Source: Candidatus Amesbacteria bacterium RIFOXYB1_FULL_44_23 (lineage in GTDB: Bacteria; Patescibacteriota; Microgenomatia; CAZETR01; Amesbacteraceae). From it: a DNA stretch of 32,925 nt. Made by a program: the position numbers and the translations under genes. This document shows, in pieces, positions 1-8,172 of the stretch (the first letter of the stretch is position 1; every line of letters begins with the position of its first letter). The stretch is taken from assembly GCA_001773775.1 (NCBI GenBank), contig MEXR01000009.1:1-32925 (forward strand), given 5' to 3'. Under the pieces are notes generated by a model. It saw only the letters and a program-made list of their open reading frames with translations, made no database searches and was not told the origin of the DNA.

Positions 1-2
1 TT

Positions 3-2045
3 TTTTCATTCGCGGGATTAATCTGGGTATCATTTATCCGTCAAGGGTTGCTTCTTACAAAATTAAACACTTTTCTATTAAGTCAACTTGGGTTAATTGC
101 CGCACTTTTTCTTCCTTTCCCTTTTTTAATTGGGGGGCTAATGGTTACCAAAATAAAATCATCATTGGGCCAGTCTCATGTATTCATCGGCAGCTTAATT
201 GTCATAACGGCGCTGACTGGAATATTTCACAACGGCGAGTTAGGAACAAAACTCTGGTTAAATTCTAGTGTCTTTTTGTCCGAGCCCGGATCAATGTTAT
301 TTCTTATCGCCGGCTTGGGTGTCGGTTTAGTCATAATGTTTAACATTCCATTCGAAGACATTCTTAATTTCTTCGTTAAAATTTCTCAAAAAATTCCAAC
401 TAAATCAGTACTTACTCATACAGAAAAAGTCTCTCCTGCTTTAAAAATTTCCGGCATTTCCCCAGATCAGCCGCGTCAGCTCGAGATAAAAAACACTGGG
501 TTGCTCAATAAACCGGTAAGTTCAAAACCTCCCGCTTCCGCAGAAACAAAAAACCCAGCTCAACTTCCTTTATCTCCCCCCCTTGCCGCCACTAACTCCC
601 CATGGCACTATCCGCCAGTCTCATTACTCTCAGACAATATTTCCGGCAAAGCAGATCGTGGAAATGTCAATCAAAACGCAGGAATTATTGAAAAAACCCT
701 TGATGCTTTTGGGATAACCGCCAAAGTAGTTGAAGTTAACGGCGGACCGGCTGTAACTCAATATGCGCTTGAAGTTGCCATTGGTACCAAGTTAAGCAAG
801 ATCAACGCCCTCTCAAACGATTTGGCTTTGGCGCTAGCTGCTCCCACGGGTCAAATTCGTATCGAGGCTCCAATTCCTGGCAGATCCTTAGTCGGAATTG
901 AACTGCCAAATAAAGCTCCGGAATTTGTTAGTTTAAGAAAAATCGTTGACGAAGATCGGCTCAAACACCACAAAAGCAAGTTGGCTGTAGCCCTAGGCCT
1001 AGATGTTTCAGGCCAACCAGTTGTGGCCGACATAGGCAAAATGCCCCACATTCTGATTGCTGGACAAACCGGCTCGGGTAAATCCGTATGCATTAATGCA
1101 TTTTTGGCATCGCTGCTATTCCGATGTAGTCCTCAGGAGCTGAACTTAATTATGGTTGACCCCAAACGCGTGGAACTTACTGGGTATAACGGCATACCAC
1201 ATTTGCTTTGTCCAGTGATTGTAGAACCGGAAAAGGTTCTATCTGCTCTTAAATGGTCCATGGCCGAAATGGATCGTCGTTACAAGCTTTTTGCAGAGGT
1301 AGGGGTAAGAAATTTAGAAGGCTACAACGAACTTTCTGGCTTTCAGGCAATGCCATACATTGTTCTTTTTATAGACGAGTTGGCCGATATCATGTTATTT
1401 GCTCCAGTAGAAGTCGAGGACGCAATCACTCGGATTGCCCAGATGGCCCGGGCTACTGGTATCCATTTAGTTATTGCCACCCAACGACCATCAGTTGACA
1501 TTATTACTGGCTTAATTAAAGCCAACATACCCACCCGTGTAGCTTTTGCTGTTTCATCAATGATTGATTCTCGCGTCATAATTGACCAGCCAGGTGCCGA
1601 AAAACTTCTTGGCCGAGGCGACATGTTATATGTCCCCCCCGAAGCCGCAAAACCAACTCGTATCCAGGGAGCATTTATTTCTGATAAGGAGATCAAACAA
1701 TTAATTGAATTTCTAAAAAAACAGGGTGTTGCACCACATTACACAGACGAGATTACCTCAATGCCAATCGGCAACGGCCGTCGTGGTACCAAAGGAGCCG
1801 CTTTTATTTCCCCCAGTGGAGAAGAGCGAGATAGTATGTTTGAAGACGCGTTGCGTTTAATTATTCAAAATGACAATGCTTCCGCCTCATTTCTTCAAAG
1901 AAAACTCAGCGTGGGTTATGCTAGGGCGGCCAGGATATTAGACGAACTTCAACAATCGGGTTTTATCGGACCGGCAGACGGAGCCAAACCCCGCGAGATC
2001 CTAATTCACGAATTACCGGAATCATCAACTAATCAGACTTCATGA
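3..2045 (+). CDS. ftsK: DNA translocase FtsK/SpoIIIE, 5' partial
   Basis: ATP-driven double-stranded DNA translocase that clears chromosome termini through the division septum. The frame is open to the left window edge, so the true start lies upstream; the TTG at 48 is only the first start-like codon visible. The visible N-terminal part has hydrophobic segments (about nt 66-155 and 285-345) that fit the end of the FtsK membrane domain, then a short Pro/Ser/Thr-rich linker. The motor follows: Walker A GQTGSGKS at nt 1062-1085, Walker B LFIDELAD at nt 1365-1388, and the conserved ATQRPSVD segment at about nt 1480-1500. The C-terminus has a winged-helix gamma-like domain (SFLQRKLSVGYARAARILDE) that in the family reads KOPS-type DNA. 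The stop overlaps the next start (ATGA). Family assignment is certain; only the missing N-terminus is open. Confidence 0.96.
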   Translation, partial: FSFAGLIWVSFIRQGLLLTKLNTFLLSQLGLIAALFLPFPFLIGGLMVTKIKSSLGQSHVFIGSLIVITALTGIFHNGELGTKLWLNSSVFLSEPGSMLFLIAGLGVGLVIMFNIPFEDILNFFVKISQKIPTKSVLTHTEKVSPALKISGISPDQPRQLEIKNTGLLNKPVSSKPPASAETKNPAQLPLSPPLAATNSPWHYPPVSLLSDNISGKADRGNVNQNAGIIEKTLDAFGITAKVVEVNGGPAVTQYALEVAIGTKLSKINALSNDLALALAAPTGQIRIEAPIPGRSLVGIELPNKAPEFVSLRKIVDEDRLKHHKSKLAVALGLDVSGQPVVADIGKMPHILIAGQTGSGKSVCINAFLASLLFRCSPQELNLIMVDPKRVELTGYNGIPHLLCPVIVEPEKVLSALKWSMAEMDRRYKLFAEVGVRNLEGYNELSGFQAMPYIVLFIDELADIMLFAPVEVEDAITRIAQMARATGIHLVIATQRPSVDIITGLIKANIPTRVAFAVSSMIDSRVIIDQPGAEKLLGRGDMLYVPPEAAKPTRIQGAFISDKEIKQLIEFLKKQGVAPHYTDEITSMPIGNGRRGTKGAAFISPSGEERDSMFEDALRLIIQNDNASASFLQRKLSVGYARAARILDELQQSGFIGPADGAKPREILIHELPESSTNQTS

Positions 2046-2683
2046 AAACTGTTGGCCAGGTTTTAAAAGAAGCCAGACTAACCCAAAAATTAGAGGTGGG
2101 AGAGATTGCCGCCGTTACAAAAATCAGGTCTCAGTTTATTGAATTCTTGGAGTCAGATAATTTTAGACAACTTCCAAATGCCACAGTGGCTCGCGGCTTC
2201 ATTGCTAATTATGGCCAAGTATTAGGCCTGCGCCCAAAACAACTTATGGCAATTTTTAGACGCGATTTTGCGGAAAATGATCAAGGGCAAATCGTTCCCC
2301 GAGGCATGGTTGATCCGGTTACCAAAGATAGTATTTGGACACCTAAAAGCACCATTATTGCCTTGGTAGTGGCCATAATTGTCGTTTTTGTAATGTATCT
2401 TTCATATCAGTATTGGTTGTTGCTTGGACCACCTTCGCTCACACTCTCTTATCCTAGTGAAAATATTACAACTTCCGAAGTTACGGTCGAAGTTGCAGGA
2501 AAAACAGATCCCGAAGCAACAATCTCAGTAAACGGTCAATTATTAGTGCTCGAAAAGGGTGGCCAATTTTATGTGAGGCTTCCTCTTAATCCAGGTCAAA
2601 ACATACTCACAGTCACCGCCAAAAACAAAACCGGCAAAACAACCACCATTAATCGAACCGTTTTCTTGACACCAGACAACTAA
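2042..2683 (+). CDS. RodZ-like helix-turn-helix membrane protein
   Basis: A 213-residue protein with a cytoplasmic HTH of the RodZ type (HTH_25) at residues about 5-75, including VGEIAAVTKIRSQFIEFLE and the VARGFIANYGQVLGL segment. One transmembrane helix lies at about 104-126, and an extracytoplasmic beta-rich domain at about 131-210 resembles Big/glucodextranase-like folds. RodZ links the MreB cytoskeleton to the elongation machinery; no mreB is visible here, so the cellular role is inferred from architecture alone. It starts with an ATG that overlaps the ftsK stop by 4 nt, suggesting translational coupling and a joint division/shape operon. No Shine-Dalgarno is visible. The C-terminal domain differs from that of E. 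coli RodZ, so an envelope-sensing HTH protein is an alternative. Confidence 0.8.
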   Translation: MKTVGQVLKEARLTQKLEVGEIAAVTKIRSQFIEFLESDNFRQLPNATVARGFIANYGQVLGLRPKQLMAIFRRDFAENDQGQIVPRGMVDPVTKDSIWTPKSTIIALVVAIIVVFVMYLSYQYWLLLGPPSLTLSYPSENITTSEVTVEVAGKTDPEATISVNGQLLVLEKGGQFYVRLPLNPGQNILTVTAKNKTGKTTTINRTVFLTPDN

Positions 2684-2694
2684 CACCGTAACCT
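2666..2694 (+). promoter_or_regulatory. Candidate leaderless promoter inside the end of the RodZ-like gene
   Basis: TTGACA at 2666-2671, a 17-bp spacer and a weak -10 TAACCT at 2689-2694. The -10 ends 6 nt before the ATG at 2701, so transcription would start at the A of the start codon. The -35 is perfect but lies in coding sequence and the -10 matches only at T, A and the final T, so it is tentative. Confidence 0.35.
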
Positions 2695-2700
2695 TATTCC

Positions 2701-3042
2701 ATGACTTTAGTCATTCAGCTACTTTTAGCAGTCGTCATTACTACACTCACCTTTTTAATCAGTATCGCGGCGATTCAGGTCTTTCACATTTTGCACGAGT
2801 TTCGCCTGACCCTAAGGAAGGTTAACCATATTCTTGATAATACTCAGACTCTTTCTGATTCTGTCACCCGGCCAGTCTCAGCCGTCAATAATTTCTTTTC
2901 TGAAGTAAAAACCTTAATTAACACTACCCAGGATGAAATTATCGATAGCACCTCAGACAAAGTCATTCAAACTCCCAAACTGAATGATAAATCACCCCAC
3001 CACTTTTTCCGTCGCTCTGGTTTACCCCTTCGCAGTTCCTAA
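2701..3042 (+). CDS. Small single-pass membrane protein, unknown function
   Basis: A 113-residue protein. Residues about 3-28 form one strong hydrophobic helix, followed by an amphipathic, probably helical, segment (VNHILDNTQTLSDSVTRPVS) and a polar, basic tail. This outline is like short DUF948-type membrane proteins, but no motif fixes a family and I do not assign a function. It lies 17 nt after the RodZ-like gene on the same strand and could be cotranscribed with it or use the promoter at 2666-2694. It ends 8 nt before the convergent stop of the minus-strand gene, and no clear terminator lies between them. Confidence 0.65.
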   Translation: MTLVIQLLLAVVITTLTFLISIAAIQVFHILHEFRLTLRKVNHILDNTQTLSDSVTRPVSAVNNFFSEVKTLINTTQDEIIDSTSDKVIQTPKLNDKSPHHFFRRSGLPLRSS

Positions 3043-3050
3043 GCTGACTA

Positions 3051-3443
3051 CTATTCCCATTTCACATCTTCCGCCTGATTATTGTTCAGCTCAGTTAACC
3101 CCATTTGCTCCCGGATAGCCCTCGAACCAGAAAACCAGTTAGGGCGTCTGTTGCAATGCGCTTTTGTTGTTTCATTTACCTTTTGACCCCAGGTGACACT
3201 TGAAGGAATTATTGTTAATAACCCAAACCTGCCCACAGACACAACCACCACTTCTCTACATGTGTGATTCAGTGGGCACTTTCCACTTTCTCCGTAAACA
3301 CACACTCCTATTGTCCCGACTGTAATTTTTCTATCAGTCGTTAAAGCACTAAATCTTGCCTCAATAGGCGACCAATTATTATGCTGATCCGTTAAATGTT
3401 GACAAGTTATCCCCCGAACAACTAATGGAGTCTCGGGTCGCAT
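3051..3443 (-). CDS. Hypothetical Cys-containing protein (130 aa)
   Basis: An open frame of 130 codons on the minus strand that fills what would otherwise be the only gap over 300 bases (3043-3495). I do not recognise it. It has scattered Cys/His residues, notably the segment CVYGESGKCPLNHTC, which could bind metal, a hydrophobic beta-like middle and a polar C-terminus rich in Asn, Glu and Lys. No signal peptide or membrane helix is evident. Evidence that it is real: its length, the lack of any competing frame, and a TATACT hexamer (+ strand 3451-3456) placed 7 nt before its ATG, the same arrangement seen at other starts in this window. It is divergent from alaS with only 52 nt between the start codons. 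Confidence 0.55.
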   Translation of the reverse strand: MRPETPLVVRGITCQHLTDQHNNWSPIEARFSALTTDRKITVGTIGVCVYGESGKCPLNHTCREVVVVSVGRFGLLTIIPSSVTWGQKVNETTKAHCNRRPNWFSGSRAIREQMGLTELNNNQAEDVKWE

Positions 3444-3450
3444 GTCATGA

Positions 3451-3456
3451 AGTATA
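3451..3456 (-). promoter_or_regulatory. Candidate -10 of the minus-strand hypothetical gene
   Basis: Reads TATACT on the minus strand and ends 7 nt before the ATG at 3443, predicting a leaderless or nearly leaderless mRNA. No good -35 is visible. Confidence 0.4.
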
Positions 3457-3482
3457 CACCTCTCTTATTGTGGCTGATCAGT

Positions 3483-3488
3483 TATAAT
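3483..3488 (+). promoter_or_regulatory. -10 element of alaS, leaderless position
   Basis: A perfect TATAAT that ends 7 nt before the alaS ATG, so transcription should begin at about 3495-3496. No convincing -35 is found 16-18 bp upstream. There is no room for a T-box or other leader regulator. Confidence 0.6.
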
Positions 3489-3495
3489 TACCAAT

Positions 3496-5256
3496 ATGAT
3501 TTCCGCTAACGATATTCGTCTCAAATATTTAAATTTTTATAAGGCTCGCAATCACGCCGTAATTCCCTCGGCTCCACTAGTTCCTGAAAATGACCCCACG
3601 GTTTTGTATACAACCGCCGGCATGCACCCATTAATTCCCTACCTACTAGGCCAGCCTCATCCCGCCGGTAATCGATTAGTAAATGTTCAAAAATGTGTCC
3701 GTACAAACGATATTGACGAAGTGGGCGACGCATTTCATCACACCTTTTTTGAAATGCTTGGCCACTGGTCGCTGGGCGACTATTACAAAAAGGAGGCTCT
3801 AGCTTTCACTTTCGAATTACTAACTCAGGTCTTTGAATTCGATCCCCAAAGCCTTTCCGTTACTTGCTTCGCTGGAGATTTGGATGCCCCCAAAGACGAA
3901 GAGTCCTCTTCAATCTGGCAATCCCTCGGGATCCCTAAAGACAGGATTTATTTTTTACCCAAAGAAGATAATTGGTGGGGTCCGGCAGGTGTCACTGGTC
4001 CCTGTGGACCCGACTCAGAAGTATTTGTGGATCTAACTAAAAAATCATGCGGACCCAATTGTCAGCCTGGTTGCTCTTGTGGACGTTTCTGTGAGGTCGG
4101 AAACGACGTTTTTATGCAATACAACAAAACTTCATCGGGAAAATATGAATTACTACCCAAACCTAATGTTGATAACGGTACCGGACTTGAGCGCAATCTG
4201 GCGTTAATTAATGGGTTTAATGACAATTATTTGACCGATTTATGGCAACCTGCAGTCAAATTACTTGAGAATATTACAAACAGAGAATACTCAGACAACA
4301 AAAGAGAGTTTCGCATCGTTGTTGACCACCTCAGGGCGGCCATTTTTATTATCGCTGATGGAGTCTTTCCTTCAAACAAAGAAAGAGGGTATATTTTACG
4401 TCGCCTTATTCGTCGAGCAGTTCTAAAACTTCATTTATTTGTACCAGATCCGCTTCTGCCCAGCCTAGAAGTTGCAAATGTTTTTATTGCTCAAATGTCT
4501 CCTGTTTATCCGGAGCTCAATTCCCAGAAAGACTTAATCAAAAAGACGCTCGCCGACGAAGTTGGTAAATTCTCAAAGACCTTAGATAGAGGTTTAAGGG
4601 AGTTCAATAAAATCAAAAAACTCGACGGTAAAGCGGCCTTTGATCTTTTTCAGACATTTGGTTTTCCTTGGGAGATAACCATTGAAATGGCAAAACAGAA
4701 TAAACAAACTCTCAATTATCAAGAATTCGAGACCGAATTTAAAAGACATCAGCAATTGTCACGCACTGCCTCGGTCGGCATGTTCAAGGGCGGATTGCAG
4801 GACCAATCAGAAATTACCACCAAATATCACACCGCCACCCACCTACTTCACAAAGCGCTGCGTATTGTCTTAGGTGACCATGTTCAACAAAAAGGCAGCA
4901 ACATAACTTCAGAAAGGTTACGTTTTGATTTTTCTCACTCAGATAAGCTAACTTCATTACAAACGCAAAAAGTCGAAGAAATTGTCAATCAAAAAATCAT
5001 TGACAACCTAACGGTCAGCAGAGCTGAGCAGTCAAAGTCCCAAGCCCTGTCCCAAGGCGCATTGGCCTTTTTTGTTGAAAAATATCCCGACCAGGTTTCC
5101 GTTTATACGATTGGACCAGAAGAAAACTGGTTTAGTAAAGAATTATGCGGAGGCCCCCATGTTAATTCGACAGGGGAGATTGGTGGGATTAAGATAATCA
5201 AAGAGGAGTCAGCTGGCGCCGGTATTCGTCGTATCTACGCGCAACTCACAAAATGA
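3496..5256 (+). CDS. alaS: Alanyl-tRNA synthetase, short form
   Basis: Charges tRNA-Ala with alanine. The class II catalytic core is clear at the N-terminus (NDPTVLYTTAGM, then HHTFFEMLGHWSLGDYYKKE). The editing domain is present: zinc-binding HTATH with His445 and His449, and CGGPH with Cys551 and His555. At 586 residues it is much shorter than the roughly 875 of E. coli AlaRS because the protein stops right after the editing domain; the C-Ala oligomerisation/tRNA-binding domain is missing. A Cys-rich insert (C185, C189, C193, C195, C199) follows the GPCGPDSEVF motif and looks like an extra metal site. The start is the ATG behind a perfect TATAAT. The stop overlaps the next gene's start (ATGA). 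Assignment is certain. Confidence 0.96.
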   Translation: MISANDIRLKYLNFYKARNHAVIPSAPLVPENDPTVLYTTAGMHPLIPYLLGQPHPAGNRLVNVQKCVRTNDIDEVGDAFHHTFFEMLGHWSLGDYYKKEALAFTFELLTQVFEFDPQSLSVTCFAGDLDAPKDEESSSIWQSLGIPKDRIYFLPKEDNWWGPAGVTGPCGPDSEVFVDLTKKSCGPNCQPGCSCGRFCEVGNDVFMQYNKTSSGKYELLPKPNVDNGTGLERNLALINGFNDNYLTDLWQPAVKLLENITNREYSDNKREFRIVVDHLRAAIFIIADGVFPSNKERGYILRRLIRRAVLKLHLFVPDPLLPSLEVANVFIAQMSPVYPELNSQKDLIKKTLADEVGKFSKTLDRGLREFNKIKKLDGKAAFDLFQTFGFPWEITIEMAKQNKQTLNYQEFETEFKRHQQLSRTASVGMFKGGLQDQSEITTKYHTATHLLHKALRIVLGDHVQQKGSNITSERLRFDFSHSDKLTSLQTQKVEEIVNQKIIDNLTVSRAEQSKSQALSQGALAFFVEKYPDQVSVYTIGPEENWFSKELCGGPHVNSTGEIGGIKIIKEESAGAGIRRIYAQLTK

Positions 5257-7385
5257 ACCTGCCATTTTTACAACGTCAACAATCGTCTCAAACACGACAA
5301 CGGGAATATTTATTCGCTCTGGATTTGGCATACGATCACGTTGCAAGTGCCATTTGGACTGTAGCCAACGGCAAAACCCAGGTGATTTCCTTGGGGAAAA
5401 TTGCCCTTTGGCAAGAATCAACAGCAGGAAGTTTATTAGAGGCATGTGATCAAACACTGTCAGATTCAACATTTCAAGTTGATCGAAGTGGTAGGGTCCA
5501 GCCCGACAAGATAATTCTCGGCTTACCAAATGATTGGATTGTGGACGAAAAAATAAATCCCGACAAATTGAAAATCCTAAAACAAGTAACCAAAGAATTA
5601 TCACTTACTGCGGTTGGATTTGTTGTAACTCCTCAGGCTATAGTCAGATATCTGTATCACACAGAGGGAGTTCCCCCAACAGCCATAATTGTTGGAATTA
5701 GTAAATCCCTTCTCGAAGTAACTCTTTCTCGTTTGGGTAAGATCCAGTCAACTCAGATTGTAAAGCGGAGTTCTAACTTAGTTTCTGATTTGACAGAGGG
5801 TGTTTCCCGTTTTTTACCACAGGACATGCTACCATCACGCATTCTACTTTATAACTCTGGAAGCTCGTTGGAGGAAACAAAACAGATTCTCTTGGGACAC
5901 CCATGGCAGGCTCCTCAAACCAAATTGCCTTTTTTGCACTTTCCAAAAATCGAAATTCTACCTCCCGATTTTCCCGTCAAAGCAATCAGTTTATCGGGGG
6001 GAAGCGAAGTGGCCCAAGCAATAGGTTTACTACCTGCACAGCCTACCACATCAAATCAAATCGAAGATGTAGACGACGACACCACCGATCTGGGTTTTTT
6101 TCGAAATATTGATATAGCCAAACAGGAACCTGTTCTGGTCGAAGAACCTATCGAAGAAAAATTAATTTCATCTCCAAAGTCTCATTTGCCGTCCTTCTCA
6201 AGGCTCAAATTTAACTTTCACCTACCCGCTTTCAAAATTCAACCCCCCAAGTTTATGGGTTTAATAGCATCAGTCATGGCCTTGGCATTGTGCGGAATTT
6301 ATTTTTACTGGTACTTTCCTACAGCAGAAATTCAAATTACACTTGCACCCAAGGAAATTAACACTCAGTTTGAGGCCGAAGCGGATGCTGGGGTTTCTAA
6401 ACTGGATTTAGATGCCAAAATTTTACCAGCAACTTATATCGAGACTGAAGCTTCTGGTCAAAAATCAAGGCCCTCTACTGGTAGCAAAATTATTGGCGAT
6501 AAAGCCACTGGGGAGGCTTTAATATTAAACGGAACCTCGTCCCCTCGAAGTTTTCCCGCAGGAACGGTCATTACCTCTCCATCAGGTCTAAAATTTGTAC
6601 TGGATGCATCCGTTGAAGTTGCTTCTGCTTCAGGTACTGCCGACCCTAATTCTTACCAACCTGGACGGTCTAAGGTGGGGATTACAGCTGCAGCTATTGG
6701 TAGCGAATACAATCTCTCAGCAGGGACACAGTTTCGAGTTGGTTCGTTTTCTTTTTTAGATTTTGTTGCCAAAAATGAGGCTGCTCTGTCTGGGGGCTCC
6801 AGTCGATTAGTACAAGTTGTATCAGATAAAGACATGTCCTTGTTAAAAGCCGAATTGACCAGCCTTGTAAAAGAAGAAGTTGTCACTAAGCTGAAAAACC
6901 AAGTTTCAGAAAATAAAAACATTATTGAGTCATCCATAAGTCTTTCAACTCTTTTGGAGAAATTTAGCCATGACCAAGGCGAAGTCGTTGATAGTATCTC
7001 TCTTGACCTGACACTCAAGGCGGCAGCGTTAAGTTTTTCAACGCAGGATATCGATCAACTTGTAACCCAGAGCTTGACTTCACTTATCCCGTCTGGTTTT
7101 CAACAAGACAAAGAAACCAATAGAGCTATTCAGGTAAAAAGTCTAAAAGGACAAAAAGCTCAAATTTCGGTCCAAGTCGCCTCACGACTCATTCCGATTT
7201 TAAATACAGACCAAATAAATACCGACATATCCGGTAAATCTCAATCATATGCAAAAGACTACATTGGCAAGTTGCCAAACGTCTCAGGTTCAAAGATCCA
7301 GATAAAATCCATTCTGCCGGAATCCTTGGTAGGCTTGCCACATATTTCTAAAAATATCACCATAACCACAAATGTTTCCGAATGA
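5253..7385 (+). CDS. PilM/FtsA-like actin fold fused by a membrane helix to a baseplate J-like domain
   Basis: A 710-residue protein with three parts. Residues about 15-260 look like an actin-fold domain of the PilM/FtsA type: a phosphate-1-like strand (EYLFALDLAYDHVASAIW), a phosphate-2-like strand (AIIVGISKSLLEV) and an adenosine-like motif (SLSGGSEVAQAIGL). The usual DxG glycines and aspartates are eroded, so nucleotide binding is doubtful. An acidic linker leads to one transmembrane helix at about 333-353. The outside part holds a baseplate J/gp47-like region at about 405-495 (GDKATGEALILNG, FPAGTVITSPSGLKF, YNLSAGTQFRVG), then a helical/beta tail. It overlaps alaS before it and the sortase after it by ATGA, implying coupled translation. 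In phage and contractile systems the J domain builds baseplates; here a membrane-anchored envelope scaffold is my inference. No tube, sheath or spike gene is present. Confidence 0.75.
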   Translation: MNLPFLQRQQSSQTRQREYLFALDLAYDHVASAIWTVANGKTQVISLGKIALWQESTAGSLLEACDQTLSDSTFQVDRSGRVQPDKIILGLPNDWIVDEKINPDKLKILKQVTKELSLTAVGFVVTPQAIVRYLYHTEGVPPTAIIVGISKSLLEVTLSRLGKIQSTQIVKRSSNLVSDLTEGVSRFLPQDMLPSRILLYNSGSSLEETKQILLGHPWQAPQTKLPFLHFPKIEILPPDFPVKAISLSGGSEVAQAIGLLPAQPTTSNQIEDVDDDTTDLGFFRNIDIAKQEPVLVEEPIEEKLISSPKSHLPSFSRLKFNFHLPAFKIQPPKFMGLIASVMALALCGIYFYWYFPTAEIQITLAPKEINTQFEAEADAGVSKLDLDAKILPATYIETEASGQKSRPSTGSKIIGDKATGEALILNGTSSPRSFPAGTVITSPSGLKFVLDASVEVASASGTADPNSYQPGRSKVGITAAAIGSEYNLSAGTQFRVGSFSFLDFVAKNEAALSGGSSRLVQVVSDKDMSLLKAELTSLVKEEVVTKLKNQVSENKNIIESSISLSTLLEKFSHDQGEVVDSISLDLTLKAAALSFSTQDIDQLVTQSLTSLIPSGFQQDKETNRAIQVKSLKGQKAQISVQVASRLIPILNTDQINTDISGKSQSYAKDYIGKLPNVSGSKIQIKSILPESLVGLPHISKNITITTNVSE

Positions 7386-8053
7386 AAATTAGCCCGCCTC
7401 TTTTAAAACGCTCCTCTTTGGCACTGATATTGACTGGTTTATCAATTATTCTCATAACATTAACTCCTATAATTATTTCAATTTCTAAAAATGCCTTAAA
7501 TCCACGTATCACAGATCCCACCACCATTTCACCTTTCTCTTCATCGGTTATGATTGTATCTTCGCAAAATTCAGACGATTTAACCCAAGCCTCTAATTGG
7601 TTTATCCCCTCAAATGACCTAACGTCCCCCGCAACAAACTCCGTTAAGTACTTCAATCTCTCTTTCCCCCGACTTAAATTGACTAACGTTACAGTTGAGA
7701 TTAATGGATCAGACCTGAAGAAAAACGCTATTCATTATCCCGGAACTGCGTTTCCGGGGGATTATGGCAATTCAGTAATATTTGGCCACTCTGCCTTACC
7801 TCAACTTTATAAACAAGGTAGTCCGTTAACCATCTTTAATCCCATAATTAAGGCCCAAATAGGAGATGTTATTCAGGTTAACTACGATGATCTAGAGTAT
7901 CGTTATCAGATAACAGGAATTACTGAAACTACACCAGCACAAATAGAGGTTTTGGCCCAAAATTACGATCGAAGACAAATGACACTTGTTACATGCACTC
8001 CCTTAGGCACCTACTGGAAACGATTTGTTATCCGTGCTGAAATCATCAATTAG
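7382..8053 (+). CDS. Sortase family transpeptidase
   Basis: A membrane-anchored cysteine transpeptidase that joins proteins to surface acceptors. It has an N-terminal signal anchor (residues about 12-33) and the sortase barrel with all catalytic residues: His136 in FGHSALP, Cys205 in LVTCTPLGT and an Arg shortly after (Arg214, less likely Arg218). The TLVTCTP-type motif is closer to class D/E-like sortases than to class A. Its start overlaps the end of the PilM-like/baseplate J-like gene (ATGA), so the two are likely made together and may work on the same surface structure. No LPXTG-like sorting signal is visible in this window, so the substrate is unknown. Length of 223 residues is normal. 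Confidence 0.9.
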   Translation: MKISPPLLKRSSLALILTGLSIILITLTPIIISISKNALNPRITDPTTISPFSSSVMIVSSQNSDDLTQASNWFIPSNDLTSPATNSVKYFNLSFPRLKLTNVTVEINGSDLKKNAIHYPGTAFPGDYGNSVIFGHSALPQLYKQGSPLTIFNPIIKAQIGDVIQVNYDDLEYRYQITGITETTPAQIEVLAQNYDRRQMTLVTCTPLGTYWKRFVIRAEIIN

Positions 8054-8137
8054 TTTATTATCTTTCACATAAAGACAAATTTATCCATGCAATTTAATTC
8101 TGGCCTTAAGGAGATATTGATTCCGTCTTCTGATTTT

Positions 8138-8164
8138 TTGAATAGACAGAGGACAAGCTATAAT
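8138..8164 (+). promoter_or_regulatory. Promoter of ruvX, leaderless position
   Basis: A perfect TATAAT at 8159-8164 ends 8 nt before the ruvX ATG at 8173. A weak -35 (TTGAAT at 8138-8143, spacer 15) is possible. It lies in the 119-nt gap after the sortase gene, which otherwise holds nothing convincing. Confidence 0.55.
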
Positions 8165-8172
8165 GCCAACGT

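Noticed and set aside
3043-3495. Possible structured RNA (RNase P, tmRNA or T-box) before alaS
   Set aside because: No conserved motifs of these RNAs are visible, and the alaS -10 leaves no leader for a T-box.
5253-8053. Phage remnant or contractile injection system, suggested by the baseplate J-like domain
   Set aside because: No sheath, tube, spike, portal or terminase genes are present; the domain is part of a membrane protein in a housekeeping neighbourhood.
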